Origin: Solirubrobacter pauli | GTDB lineage: Bacteria > Actinomycetota > Thermoleophilia > Solirubrobacterales > Solirubrobacteraceae | DNA: 64,000 nucleotides | Reading direction: 5' to 3' | NCBI RefSeq assembly: GCF_003633755.1 | Contig: NZ_RBIL01000002.1 | Span: 1,054,001 to 1,118,000, forward strand | Part shown: positions 34,973 through 43,862 of the stretch, piece after piece | Position numbering within the stretch: position 1 is the stretch's first letter | Layout: every line of letters starts with the position of its first letter | Translations under genes and position numbers: made by a program | The notes under the pieces: generated by a model | Told to the model about the DNA's origin: nothing | The model's input: the letters and a program-made list of their open reading frames with translations, nothing else | The model's database searches: none

Positions 34973-35977
34973 ATGCCTCTCCGAACCCTCATCGTCGCGC
35001 TCGTCCTCGCCACCCTCGTCGGGGCGTGCGGGGGAAGCGAGCCGGCCCCGCCGTCCGACCCGGTCGAGCAGGTGCCCGACGCGCCCGGCCTGCGGGAGGC
35101 CGTGCGCGACGCGCGGACGCCCGACGCGGCGTCGTTCCCGCCGGCGGAGGGCAAGACGCTGCAGCAGCTCGGGGACCAGATCGCCGCCGGCCCGCAGGCC
35201 GCGCTGGCGACCTCGGTGCTGACGACCGGCACGAGCCGGTTCACGTTCGGCATGATCGGCCAGGACGGCCGGCCGATCTACGGACCGACCGCCGTCTACG
35301 TCGCGCCGACGCCGAGCGACCCGGCGCAGGGCCCGTTCGTCGCCCCGGCGGACGTCCTGATCACCCAGGACCGCTACAAGTCCAAGCAGGCGGCGACGGA
35401 GACCGATCCGTTCGCGGCGGTCTACTCGGCGGACGTCAAGTTCGAGAAGCCGGGGCAGTGGGCGGTGCTCGTGGCCACTCGCGGCAGCGCCGGCGTGGTC
35501 GGCGCGCCCACCCAGGTGCAGGTCAAGGCCAAGGCCGCCGACAAGGTGCCGGACGTGGGCGAGCCGGCGCCGCGCGTCGCGACCGACACGCTGGAGACCG
35601 TCAAGGGCGACAAGGCCCTGCTCGACACGCGTGATCCGGCCAGCGACATGCACGAGGACTTCGCGAAGGTCGTCGGGAAGAAGCCGGTCGCGCTGCTGTT
35701 CGCGACGCCGCAGCTGTGCCAGTCGCGCGTGTGCGGGCCGGTCGCCGACATCGCGCTGCAGCTGCGCGCGAAGTACGGCGACGAGATGGAGTTCATCCAC
35801 CAGGAGGTGTGGGTGGACAACAACCAGCAGAAGGGCCTGCGGCCGCCGCTGCAGGCCTTCAACCTGCCGAGTGAGCCGTGGCTGTTCGTGGTCGACCGCC
35901 GCGGGCGGATCACGGCACGCCTGGAAGGGTCGTTCGGCGTCGACGCGTTCGAAGCTGCGGTGAGGACCGGCCTGTAG
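34973..35977 (+). CDS. Lipoprotein with thioredoxin-like domain
   Basis: 334 residues from ATG. Lipobox LVGAC gives a lipid-anchored Cys at about 19. Residues 45-190 form a beta domain of unknown role. The C-terminal domain (about 205-334) is a thioredoxin fold with ATPQLCQSRVCGPVADI: the cysteine pair is C-x4-C rather than C-x2-C, as in Sco1-like or other copper/redox chaperones. It overlaps the next gene by one base (TAGTG). Probably an external redox or metallochaperone partner of the two downstream membrane proteins (inference). Confidence 0.8.
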   Translation: MPLRTLIVALVLATLVGACGGSEPAPPSDPVEQVPDAPGLREAVRDARTPDAASFPPAEGKTLQQLGDQIAAGPQAALATSVLTTGTSRFTFGMIGQDGRPIYGPTAVYVAPTPSDPAQGPFVAPADVLITQDRYKSKQAATETDPFAAVYSADVKFEKPGQWAVLVATRGSAGVVGAPTQVQVKAKAADKVPDVGEPAPRVATDTLETVKGDKALLDTRDPASDMHEDFAKVVGKKPVALLFATPQLCQSRVCGPVADIALQLRAKYGDEMEFIHQEVWVDNNQQKGLRPPLQAFNLPSEPWLFVVDRRGRITARLEGSFGVDAFEAAVRTGL

Positions 35978-37356
35978 TGCGGCGCCTCGGTCCCGCGCTG
36001 GTCGCGGGGCTCATCGGCGTGCTGGCGGCTCCGCCCGTCGCGCACGCCCATGGGCTCGTCCAGCGCCAGCAGCTGCCGATCCCGCAGTGGCTGTTCGCGT
36101 GGTCGGCGGCCGCCGTGCTGGTGATCTCGTTCTTCGCGCTGGCGGTGCTGTGGCCGCAGCCGCGGCTCGAGCACGCCGGGTGGCGGCGGCTGCCCGGCGG
36201 GCGCGCCCTCGCGAGCGGGGCGGTGCAGGCGGTGTGCGGCGCCGTCGGCGTCGCGCTGCTGGTCGTCACGGTGCTCGCGGGCTACCTGGGCAGCGCGTCG
36301 GCGCTGGACAACTTCGCCCCGACGTTCGTGATGATCACGTTCTGGGTCGGGTTGGTATTCACGTCGATCCTGTTCGGCGACGTGTTCCGGGCCTTCAGCC
36401 CGTGGCGCGCGCTCGGCCGCGTCCTGCCGCAGCGCCGCCGGCCGTACCCGGACCGGCTGGGTCGCTGGCCCGCGGCGATCCTGCTGTTCGCGTTCGTGTG
36501 GATCGAGCTCGTGTCGGGCTGGAGCGAGGACCCGCCGATGCTCGCGACCGCGATCGTCGGCTACACGGTGCTCACGCTCGCCGCCCAGATGGTCTACGGC
36601 GTCGAGACGTGGACGAGCCGCGGCGAGGCCTTCGCGGTCTACTTCGGGCTGTTCGCCCGCATGGCGCCGTTTCAGACGCGCGACGGCGCGGTGGGCGTGC
36701 GGCGGCCGCTGACCGGGCTGACGACGCTCGACCGCGCGCCCGGGACGGTCGCGTTCGTCGCGGTCATGATCGGCACGGTCAGCTTCGACGGCCTCAGCCA
36801 GGGGCCGCTGTGGCAGGACGTCTCGAACGCGATCGTCGACGCGCTCGGCTTCCTCGGGACGCTCACGGCGGCCAAGGTGGCGGGCACGCTCGGCCTGCTG
36901 CTCGGCGTGCTGGTGATCGCCGGCTTCTACCGGCTCGGCATCGAGGGCGCCCGCTCGGTCGGCGGCGGGTTCTCGCTGCGGCGGCTCGCGGACGCGTTCG
37001 TGCACTCGCTGATCCCGATCGCCGCGGTCTACGTCGCCGCGCACTACCTGACGTTCCTAGTGTTCGAGGGCCAGGCGATCATCTACCTCGCCTCGGACCC
37101 GTTCGGGCAGGGCTGGGACCTGCTCGGCACGGTCGACGGCGGCATCGACTACACGATCTTCCCGCAGGAGGACACGTGGTACGTGCAGGTCGCGGTGGTC
37201 GTGCTCGGGCACGTCGCCGGGCTCGTGCTCGCCCACGACCGGGCGCTCGTGCTCTACAAGGACCGCCGGATGGCGGCGCGGTCGCAGTACTGGATGCTCG
37301 GCGTCATGGTCGGCTTCACGTCGCTCGCCCTCTGGCTCCTGGCGCAGGCGGCGTGA
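35977..37356 (+). CDS. Polytopic membrane protein, fenitrothion-hydrolase-like family (copy 1)
   Basis: 459 residues from GTG. A signal-like first helix ends in AHAHGLVQRQQLPIP, then about 11-12 TM helices. Conserved with copy 2: HGLV...LPIP.WLF.W near the N-terminus, FGDVF.AF.PWRA.GR, YGV.TW..RGEAF.VYF.LF.RM, and GHVA.L.LAHDRALVL with RSQYWMLGVMV at the end. Some homologues are labelled fenitrothion hydrolase, but nothing here shows a hydrolase site. Conserved His residues could bind metal or haem. Middle gene of a coupled three-gene operon. Confidence 0.8.
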   Translation: MRRLGPALVAGLIGVLAAPPVAHAHGLVQRQQLPIPQWLFAWSAAAVLVISFFALAVLWPQPRLEHAGWRRLPGGRALASGAVQAVCGAVGVALLVVTVLAGYLGSASALDNFAPTFVMITFWVGLVFTSILFGDVFRAFSPWRALGRVLPQRRRPYPDRLGRWPAAILLFAFVWIELVSGWSEDPPMLATAIVGYTVLTLAAQMVYGVETWTSRGEAFAVYFGLFARMAPFQTRDGAVGVRRPLTGLTTLDRAPGTVAFVAVMIGTVSFDGLSQGPLWQDVSNAIVDALGFLGTLTAAKVAGTLGLLLGVLVIAGFYRLGIEGARSVGGGFSLRRLADAFVHSLIPIAAVYVAAHYLTFLVFEGQAIIYLASDPFGQGWDLLGTVDGGIDYTIFPQEDTWYVQVAVVVLGHVAGLVLAHDRALVLYKDRRMAARSQYWMLGVMVGFTSLALWLLAQAA

Positions 37357-38768
37357 GACGCGCGGCGGTGCTCGGCGCGGCGGTGGCCGCGCTGCTGGTC
37401 GCGCCCGCGAGCGCGCTCGCCCACGGGCTCGTCGGCAAGGCCGACCTCCCGATCCCGCTGTGGCTGTTCATCTGGGCGGCCGGGGCGGTGCTCGCGGTCT
37501 CGTTCGCGGGGTTGGCGGTGGCCTGGTCGCGCCCGCGGTTGGAGGAGGACCGCTTCCGGCCGCTACCGGACGCCGTCTCGCGCGTGCTGACGAGCCGTGC
37601 GGTCGAGGTCGTCTGCGGTGCGGTCGGCGTCGCGCTGCTCATGATCGTCGTCCTCTGCGGGCTGGTCGGCGCCCAGGTCGCCGGCCAGAGCCTCACGCCG
37701 ACGTTCGTGTACGTCGCCTTCTGGCTCGGCTTCGTGCCGCTCAGCGTGCTGCTCGGCGACGTCTTCGCGGCGTTCAACCCGTGGCGGGCGGTCGGGCGCG
37801 CCGTCGGCCGGCTGCTGCGGCGCGTGGACACCGAGCCGCTCGCCTATCCCGCGCGGCTGGGCTACTACCCGGCCGCGCTCGGCCTGCTGGCGTTCGCGGC
37901 CCTGGAGCTGATCTCCGCCCGCGGCGACCGGCCGGCGACGATCGCCACCGCCACGCTCGTCTACTCCGCGGCCACGTGGCTGGCGATGGCCGTCTACGGC
38001 GTCGACGCCTGGACCCGCCGTGGGGAGGCGTTCAGCGTGTACTTCAACCTGTTCTCGCGAATGTCCGTCCTCGAGCGACGCGACCGGCGGATCGGCGTGC
38101 GGCCGGGGCTGTCCGGGCTCGCGCGCCAGGAGCCGCAGCCGGGGATCGTGGCGGTCGTGATGGTGATGATCGGCACGGTGACCTTCGACGGCGTCAGCTT
38201 CGGGCAGACGTGGCTGAAGAACACGCGCGGGCCGATCGGGTCGCTGATCGACGCCGGGCTCGAGCCGCGCTACGCCGTGGAGCTCGTCTACGCGCTGGGG
38301 ATGACCGCGATCGTGCTGGTCATCATCGCGCTCTACCAGCTGGCGGTCGCCGGAGCGCGCACGGCCGACCGGTCGTTCACGACCCGCGACCTCGCGCGTC
38401 GCTTCGCCCCGTCGCTCGTGCCGATCGCGTTCGCGTACGTCGCCGCGCACTACGTGAGCCTGCTGCTGTTCCAGGGCCAGCTGATCCTGCCGCTGCTCTC
38501 CGACCCGGCGGGCCAGGGCTGGGATCTGCTCGGCGTCGCCGATGGCGACGTGAACTACTCGTTCATCAGCCCAGAGACGTTCTGGTACCTGCAGACGGCG
38601 CTGGTCGTCGGCGGGCACGTCGCCGCGCTGGCGCTCGCGCACGACCGCGCGCTGGTGCTGTTCGGCGACAGCCGGCGCGCGCGGCGGTCGCAGTACTGGA
38701 TGCTCGGCGTGATGGTGATCTTCACCGTGCTGGCGCTGTGGCTGCTGTCGGAGGCGGCGGAGGGCTAA
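37353..38768 (+). CDS. Polytopic membrane protein, fenitrothion-hydrolase-like family (copy 2)
   Basis: 471 residues, GTG overlapping the previous stop as GTGA. Tandem paralogue of copy 1 with the same signal-like start (LAHGLVGKADLPIP), helix order and C-terminal AHDRALVLF...RRSQYWMLGVMV. The divergence is large enough to suggest an old duplication and a heterodimer. Its TAA stop shares three bases with the convergent M56 peptidase stop. Confidence 0.8.
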   Translation: MRRAAVLGAAVAALLVAPASALAHGLVGKADLPIPLWLFIWAAGAVLAVSFAGLAVAWSRPRLEEDRFRPLPDAVSRVLTSRAVEVVCGAVGVALLMIVVLCGLVGAQVAGQSLTPTFVYVAFWLGFVPLSVLLGDVFAAFNPWRAVGRAVGRLLRRVDTEPLAYPARLGYYPAALGLLAFAALELISARGDRPATIATATLVYSAATWLAMAVYGVDAWTRRGEAFSVYFNLFSRMSVLERRDRRIGVRPGLSGLARQEPQPGIVAVVMVMIGTVTFDGVSFGQTWLKNTRGPIGSLIDAGLEPRYAVELVYALGMTAIVLVIIALYQLAVAGARTADRSFTTRDLARRFAPSLVPIAFAYVAAHYVSLLLFQGQLILPLLSDPAGQGWDLLGVADGDVNYSFISPETFWYLQTALVVGGHVAALALAHDRALVLFGDSRRARRSQYWMLGVMVIFTVLALWLLSEAAEG

Positions 38769-39619
38769 GCCTCGCGCAGCAGCCGATCGGCCGCGCGGCC
38801 CAACAGCCCGGCGGGCACGCACGCGGCGGCCAGGACCAGCAGCGCGAGCGGGGCGCCGAGCGCGGTCGTCAGCGGGAGGCACAGCTCGGTCGGCACGGGC
38901 CGCAGCAGGTAGACGGTCGCGCCGGCGAGCGCGAGCAGGATCGCGCCGGCCGCGGCGAGCGGCAGGCCGTGGCGCGGGCGGCGCGTCTCGCCGAGCAGGA
39001 AGCGCACCCGCTCGCCGTCGGCGCCCGCGCCGGCGCGGCCGTGCACTTCGAAGGCGAGCAGGGCGGAGGCCAGCGGCTGCGCCCCCGTGTCGCGCATCGC
39101 CACCGCGTCGGCGGCCAGCTCGGACACGGTCGCGTGCGCACGGGCCGTCTTGCGCAGGGCGGGGATGAACCAGAACCCGTCGCAGACCGCTTGCACGAGC
39201 GCGCGGCGCAACGGGTCGTGGCGCTGCGCGTGGTGGCGCTCATGCGCGAGCACGCAGCGCAGCTCGCGCTCGTCCAGCAGCTCGACCAGCGCGCTGCTGA
39301 TGTAGATCCGCGGACGCAGGAAGCCGAGCGTGAACGCGTGCGCGCGGCGGCTGGCGATCACGCGCACCTGGGTGCCGAGCACGGTGCGCGGCTCACTCGG
39401 CAGGCGAGCGGCGAACGCCCGCTGCCGGTGCGCCTGGCGCGCCAGCGAGCCGGCCATCAGCACGAGCACGAGGGCCTCGAGCGCGAGCACCAGCGCGACG
39501 GGGCTGGAGTCGTGGAAGCGCAGCACGTCGACGCCGACCAGGAGCATCGTCGCGAGCACGGTCGCGCCGAGCGCGCAGACCGCGAGCTCCAGGCCGACGA
39601 GGGGGCTGCGCCGGGTCAC
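38765..39619 (-). CDS. M56-family (BlaR1/MecR1-like) membrane metallopeptidase
   Basis: 284 residues from GTG. TM helices at the N-terminus (two) and C-terminus (two). Zinc site LAHERHHAQRHD (HExxH) with downstream Glu in SELAADAVAMRD. There is no penicillin-binding sensor domain. Overlaps BlaI as GTGA. In known systems such peptidases relieve BlaI-type repression after a signal. Last gene of the ArsR-CadA-BlaI-M56 unit. Confidence 0.88.
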   Translation of the reverse strand: MTRRSPLVGLELAVCALGATVLATMLLVGVDVLRFHDSSPVALVLALEALVLVLMAGSLARQAHRQRAFAARLPSEPRTVLGTQVRVIASRRAHAFTLGFLRPRIYISSALVELLDERELRCVLAHERHHAQRHDPLRRALVQAVCDGFWFIPALRKTARAHATVSELAADAVAMRDTGAQPLASALLAFEVHGRAGAGADGERVRFLLGETRRPRHGLPLAAAGAILLALAGATVYLLRPVPTELCLPLTTALGAPLALLVLAAACVPAGLLGRAADRLLREA

Positions 39620-39990
39620 TGCTTCGCGCGGCGCTGCAGCGCCCGCCGGTGCGCGGGCTCCAGCTGCGAGAAGCGGCGCGCGAACTCGGTCAGCACGAGG
39701 TCCCCGTAGGCGTCCACCAGCGCGTCGACCTCGGCCTCCGAGCGCGCCTGCATGTACTCCTCGCGCGGGACCGCGGCGACGTAGACGTCCTTCTTGCCCT
39801 CGCGGCGGCGATCCAGGAAGCCCTTGCTGTCCAGCCGCCGCATCACCGTGAGGATCGTCGTGTACGAGCGCGGGGCGTCCTCGCCGAGAGCGAGCGCGTC
39901 GGTGACCGAGCGGACCGTCGCCTCCTCCTGCGCCCACACCTCGGACATGATCTTCGTCTCGAGCTCGTGCAGCGCGGGGTGATTCGGCAT
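39616..39990 (-). CDS. BlaI/MecI-family repressor
   Basis: 124 residues. Winged HTH: ALHELETKIMSEVWAQEEAT and SYTTILTVMRRLDSKGFLDR, then a C-terminal dimerisation helix. It lies only 7 bases downstream of the CadA stop, so it has no obvious promoter of its own and should be co-transcribed with the metal pump. No beta-lactamase gene nearby. Confidence 0.9.
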   Translation of the reverse strand: MPNHPALHELETKIMSEVWAQEEATVRSVTDALALGEDAPRSYTTILTVMRRLDSKGFLDRRREGKKDVYVAAVPREEYMQARSEAEVDALVDAYGDLVLTEFARRFSQLEPAHRRALQRRAKQ

Positions 39991-39997
39991 TCGCGGG

Positions 39998-42103
39998 TCA
40001 GCGTAGCTGTCGCATGGCGTTGAGCGTCACCAGCAGCGACATGCCCATGTCGGCGGCGACGGCGACCACGAGCGTCACCAACCCGAACGGCGCCAGCGCG
40101 ACGAACACGGCCTTGACCGCGAGCGAGGCGACGACGTTGACGGCCATGATGCTACGGGCCCGGCGGGCGAGCGTGAACGCTTCGGGCAGCGCGCCGAGGC
40201 GGTCGGACAGAAGCGCGACGTCGGCGTTGGCGAGCGCGACGTCCGAGCCCGCTGCGCCCATCGCGATCCCGACCCGTGCCGCGGCGAGGGCGGGCGCGTC
40301 GTTGACGCCGTCGCCCACCATCGCGACGTCGCCGAGGTCGCGCACGTGGGCGAGCTTGTCCGCCGGGAGCAGCCCCGCGTGGACCTCGTCGATCCCGGTC
40401 CGGCGCGCGACCGCACGGGCGACCGGCTCGCTGTCGCCGGTGAGCATCACCGCCCGCAGCGGCTGCAGGCGGCGCGCGAGGTCCTCCGCGTCCGGCCGCA
40501 GCTGGTCGGCCAGGCCGAACACGGCGAGCAGGCGGTCGCCCTCACCGAGCGCGATCGCGGTCTGCCCGGCGGCGTGCAGCTCGGCCACGACCTCGGGAAG
40601 CTGCCCGAGCCGGTCGTGCATCAGGCGCGGGCCGCCGGCCCACAGCGCGCGCCCGTCGACGGTCGCGGTGGCACCGCGGCCGGGCAGCGCCACGAAGCGC
40701 TGCGCGAGCGGGACCGCGAGGCCGCGGTCGCGCGCCGCCCGGCGCAGCGCGGCCGCGAGCGGATGCTCCGAGTCGGCCTCGACGGCGGCGACCAGCGCGA
40801 GCGCATGGTCCTCGTCGGGCGCCACCACGCGCTGCAGGACGGGCAGGCCGAGCGTCAGCGTGCCGGTCTTGTCGAGCGCGATCGCGCGGACGCGGGCCAG
40901 GTCCTCCAGCGCCTGGCCGCCCGTGATCAGGATCCCGCGCCGCGCGGCGCTGCCGACCGCCGACACCACCGCGACCGGCACGGAGATGACGAGCGAGCAC
41001 GGGCAGGCGACGATCAGCAGCGCGAGCGCGCGGTAGAGCCACGTGTCGCCGTCGCCGCCCAGCAGCAGCGGAACGGTGGCCAGCGTCAGCGCGGCGGCGA
41101 ACACGATCGGCGTGTAGAACGCGGCGAAGCGGTCGATGAAGCGCTCGGCGGGCGCGCGGCTGCCCTGCGCCTCCTCGACGAGCGCGGCCACCCGCGACAG
41201 CGTCGAGTCCTCCGCCGCCCGCGTGGTGCGGGCCACCAGCGCGCCGGTCGTGTTCAACGTGCCCGCGAACAGCTCGTCCCCGGCCTGCTTGTCGACCGGG
41301 ACGGACTCGCCGGTGATCGGCGCCTGGTCCACGCTCGAGGCGCCGTCCGCCACGACCGCGTCCAGCGGGATCCGCTCGCCGGCCCGGATCGCGATCCGCG
41401 TGCCGGCGGGCACGTCCTCGACGGGGACGAGGGTCCCGTCCATCAGTCGCGCGCGGGTGGGAGCGAGGTCCATCAGCGAGACGACCGTGCGGCGGCTGCG
41501 CTCGAGTGCCAGCCCCTCCAGCCCGGTTCCCACCGCGAACAGCACGAGCACCCACGCGCCCTCGGCGTACTCGCCGATGCCCACGGCGCCGACCGCGGCG
41601 AGCGCCATCAGCACGTTCATGTCGAGACGTGCGCGCCGGAGGGCGAGCGCGGCCGCGCGGGCGATCGGCCAGCCGCCGACGGCCATCGACAGCAGGTAGA
41701 GCGGCTCGGCGACCGCGCGCGGGGCGGAGGCGAGCGAGGCCACAACGGCGACCGCGAGCAGACCGACGGAGAGCGTGGTGGAGAGCGCGCGGACGTCCCG
41801 TCGCCAGAAGGGCGTGGGGTCGGCGACGACGCGGCGGGTCGCGGGCTGCGCGCGGTAGCCGGCGCGCGCGACCGCGCTCGTGATCGTCGCGTCGAGCGCC
41901 TCGCCCATGACCGCCATCGAGCCGTTGCCGAACGAGACCTGCGCAGATGTCACCCCGGGCAGGGCGGCGACGGCCTGCTCGACGGTCTTCGCGCAGGCGC
42001 CGCAGTCCATGCCCTCGACGCGGAACCGGCGCGCGCCCACGCTCGCCGGCGTGGGTGACGGCGGCGGCGCGGTCGGCGCCATCGGCAGCTCGATCGGGTT
42101 CAC
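39998..42103 (-). CDS. Zn/Cd/Pb-type P1B ATPase (CadA/ZntA-like)
   Basis: 701 residues from GTG overlapping the ArsR stop as GTGA. HMA domain with GMDCGACAKTV; actuator TGES; ACPCSLVISVP in the translocation helix; DKTGTLT; canonical SEHPLA nucleotide motif; GDGVNDAPAL. The C-terminal Lys (SLAVKAVFVAL) and DMGMSLLVTLNAMR match the P1B-2 Zn/Cd/Pb group. Exports divalent soft metals. Regulated by the adjacent CadC-type repressor. Confidence 0.93.
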   Translation of the reverse strand: MNPIELPMAPTAPPPSPTPASVGARRFRVEGMDCGACAKTVEQAVAALPGVTSAQVSFGNGSMAVMGEALDATITSAVARAGYRAQPATRRVVADPTPFWRRDVRALSTTLSVGLLAVAVVASLASAPRAVAEPLYLLSMAVGGWPIARAAALALRRARLDMNVLMALAAVGAVGIGEYAEGAWVLVLFAVGTGLEGLALERSRRTVVSLMDLAPTRARLMDGTLVPVEDVPAGTRIAIRAGERIPLDAVVADGASSVDQAPITGESVPVDKQAGDELFAGTLNTTGALVARTTRAAEDSTLSRVAALVEEAQGSRAPAERFIDRFAAFYTPIVFAAALTLATVPLLLGGDGDTWLYRALALLIVACPCSLVISVPVAVVSAVGSAARRGILITGGQALEDLARVRAIALDKTGTLTLGLPVLQRVVAPDEDHALALVAAVEADSEHPLAAALRRAARDRGLAVPLAQRFVALPGRGATATVDGRALWAGGPRLMHDRLGQLPEVVAELHAAGQTAIALGEGDRLLAVFGLADQLRPDAEDLARRLQPLRAVMLTGDSEPVARAVARRTGIDEVHAGLLPADKLAHVRDLGDVAMVGDGVNDAPALAAARVGIAMGAAGSDVALANADVALLSDRLGALPEAFTLARRARSIMAVNVVASLAVKAVFVALAPFGLVTLVVAVAADMGMSLLVTLNAMRQLR

Positions 42104-42459
42104 GCCGGCGTGCCCACGAGCCCACGGGCGACGGCGGCCAGCTGCGTGCCGAGCTCGGTCAGCTCGTACATGACCATCCGGCCGTCCTTGCGCGAGCGCG
42201 CGACGCCGAGCTGCTTGAGCTGGCGCGCGTGGTGGCTGACGAGCTTCTCCTCGCGCCCGACGATCCACGCGAGGTCGCACACGCAGCAGCTGCCGCCCTC
42301 GGCGAGGGAGAGCACCACGGCCAGCCGCGTCGGGTCGGTCAGCGCCTTGAACGGCAGCGCCGACGCCTCGAGGCGCTCCGGCCCCGGGAGCGAGGCGCGC
42401 ACAGCCTCGGCCTTCGGCAGGTCCAGGCACAGCAGGTCGCAGGTGTCGCGCTCGGGCAT
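42100..42459 (-). CDS. ArsR/CadC-type metal-sensing repressor
   Basis: 119 residues from ATG at 42459. An ATG at 42480 is in frame but lies inside the operator palindrome. Winged HTH: DPTRLAVVLSLAEGG, KLVSHHARQLKQLGVAR. Candidate metal ligands: two N-terminal cysteines (CDLLCLD) and CCVCDL at the start of helix 3, the arrangement of CadC-like alpha3N sensors for Cd/Pb/Zn. Controls the CadA operon and probably the divergent CDF gene. Confidence 0.92.
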   Translation of the reverse strand: MPERDTCDLLCLDLPKAEAVRASLPGPERLEASALPFKALTDPTRLAVVLSLAEGGSCCVCDLAWIVGREEKLVSHHARQLKQLGVARSRKDGRMVMYELTELGTQLAAVARGLVGTPA

Positions 42460-42475
42460 GCCGACCAGTCTAAGC

Positions 42476-42493
42476 CACATTCGTACGAATGTG
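42476..42493. promoter_or_regulatory. Perfect 18-bp palindrome, ArsR/CadC operator
   Basis: CACATTCGTACGAATGTG is fully self-complementary and sits between the divergent ArsR and CDF genes. A further half-site CGAATGT follows at 42494-42500, and a TACTAT -10-like hexamer for the CDF gene at 42505-42510. The imperfect-palindrome form with ATTCG/CGAAT arms resembles known ArsR/SmtB operators. Confidence 0.75.
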
Positions 42494-42543
42494 CGAATGT
42501 CAGCTACTATCGCGGTAGTACCAACGGATCAGAGAGGCGCTCG

Positions 42544-43473
42544 ATGGGCCACGACCACGCACACGACTCCGAAGGGCACGCGCACGGCATCGACGCGTCG
42601 GCCGACCGCACGCCGCTGCTGGTCGCCTTCGGGCTGATCGCGAGCTTCATGCTCGTCGAGGTGGTCGTCGGCCTGCTCGCCGGCTCGCTCGCGCTGCTCT
42701 CGGACGCCGCGCACATGCTCACCGACGCGGGCGCGATCCTGCTCGCGCTGGTCGCCGCGCAGCTGGCCGCACGCCCGGCGAAGGGCGCCTTCACCTTCGG
42801 CTGGCGCCGGGCCGAGATCCTCTCCGCGCAGGTCAACGGCGCGGTGCTGCTGGCGCTGGCGGCCTACATCGTGTTCGACGCGGTGCGCCGGCTGTCCGAC
42901 CCGCCGGACGTCGACGGCGGGCTCGTCGCGACCGTGGGCGTGCTCGGCGCGCTGGTCAACGTCGCCGCCGCCTGGTCGATCGCCCGCGCCCAGCGGCAGT
43001 CGCTGAACGTGGCCGGCGCGCGGGCGCACGTGATGATGGACCTGCTCGGCTCGGTCGGCGCGACCGCCGCCGGTGTGATCGTGCTGGCGACCGGGTTCGA
43101 CGCCGCCGACCCGCTGATCGCGCTGCTGATCTCCGTGCTGATGATCCGCTCGGCCTGGGCGCTGCTGCGCGACTCTGGGCGGGTGCTGCTCGAGGCGGCG
43201 CCGGCGGGCGCCGACCCCGGCGAGATCGGGCGGGCGATCGCACGCGTGCCGAGCGTCACCCAGGTCCACGACCTGCACGTCTGGGAGGTGACGTCGGGGT
43301 TCGTCGCGCTGTCCGCGCACCTCGTGGTCGATCGCGACGCCGACTGCCACGCGATCCGCCTGGACGTCGAGACGGTGCTGCGCGACCGCTTCGGGATCGA
43401 GCACACCACGCTGCAGACCGACCACGTGGCCGGCCCGGCGCTGCTGGCGATTCAGCCGGCCGTCGTCCCGTAG
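42544..43473 (+). CDS. CDF-family zinc/cation exporter
   Basis: 309 residues. His-rich N-terminus (MGHDHAHDSEGHAHG), six TM helices, transport-site motifs SDAAHMLTD and HVMMD, and a cytoplasmic C-terminal domain (VTQVHDLHVWEVTSG). CzcD/ZitB-like proton antiporter for Zn and similar ions. Divergent from the CadC gene across the palindrome, so probably induced by the same metals. Confidence 0.93.
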   Translation: MGHDHAHDSEGHAHGIDASADRTPLLVAFGLIASFMLVEVVVGLLAGSLALLSDAAHMLTDAGAILLALVAAQLAARPAKGAFTFGWRRAEILSAQVNGAVLLALAAYIVFDAVRRLSDPPDVDGGLVATVGVLGALVNVAAAWSIARAQRQSLNVAGARAHVMMDLLGSVGATAAGVIVLATGFDAADPLIALLISVLMIRSAWALLRDSGRVLLEAAPAGADPGEIGRAIARVPSVTQVHDLHVWEVTSGFVALSAHLVVDRDADCHAIRLDVETVLRDRFGIEHTTLQTDHVAGPALLAIQPAVVP

Positions 43474-43859
43474 GCGAGCCGGCTGATCGCGCGCAGCGAG
43501 GCCTCCGGTCCTGGCCAGTGCTCGCGCAGCAGCTCCGGCCCGCCCGAGCGCAGCACCGCGCGCAGGACGAGCGCGACGATGATCGCGTCGTCCAGCTGGC
43601 CCGCGACCGGGATGAAGTCGGGGACGAGGTCGATCGGCATCGCCAGGTACGCGACCAGCGCGGCCAGCAGCAGCTTGCGCCGCCGCGGGACGCGCGCGTC
43701 GCCGAGCAGCCGCCGGAAGAGCACGATGCAGTCGGGGATGAAGCCGGCGAAGGCGCGCGCGTCCTGCCGGCGCCCGGCGGCGACGAGCACGAGGACGAAG
43801 CCCGCGTAGATCAGCAGCGTCGCCGCGACCGCGATTCCGATCACCTGCCCGGTGCCCAT
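43452..43859 (-). CDS. DUF1232/YkvA-family membrane protein
   Basis: 135 residues. N-terminal TM (VIGIAVAATLLIYAGFVLVLV), then the DUF1232 signature YLAMPIDLVPDFIPVAGQLDD. Function not known. Overlaps the CDF gene tail to tail by 22 bases. Confidence 0.85.
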   Translation of the reverse strand: MGTGQVIGIAVAATLLIYAGFVLVLVAAGRRQDARAFAGFIPDCIVLFRRLLGDARVPRRRKLLLAALVAYLAMPIDLVPDFIPVAGQLDDAIIVALVLRAVLRSGGPELLREHWPGPEASLRAISRLAYGTTAG

Positions 43860-43862
43860 CGC

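Noticed and set aside
42460-42480. ATG at 42480 as start of the ArsR/CadC gene
   Set aside because: It lies inside the operator palindrome; ATG at 42459 gives a normal CadC-like N-terminus.
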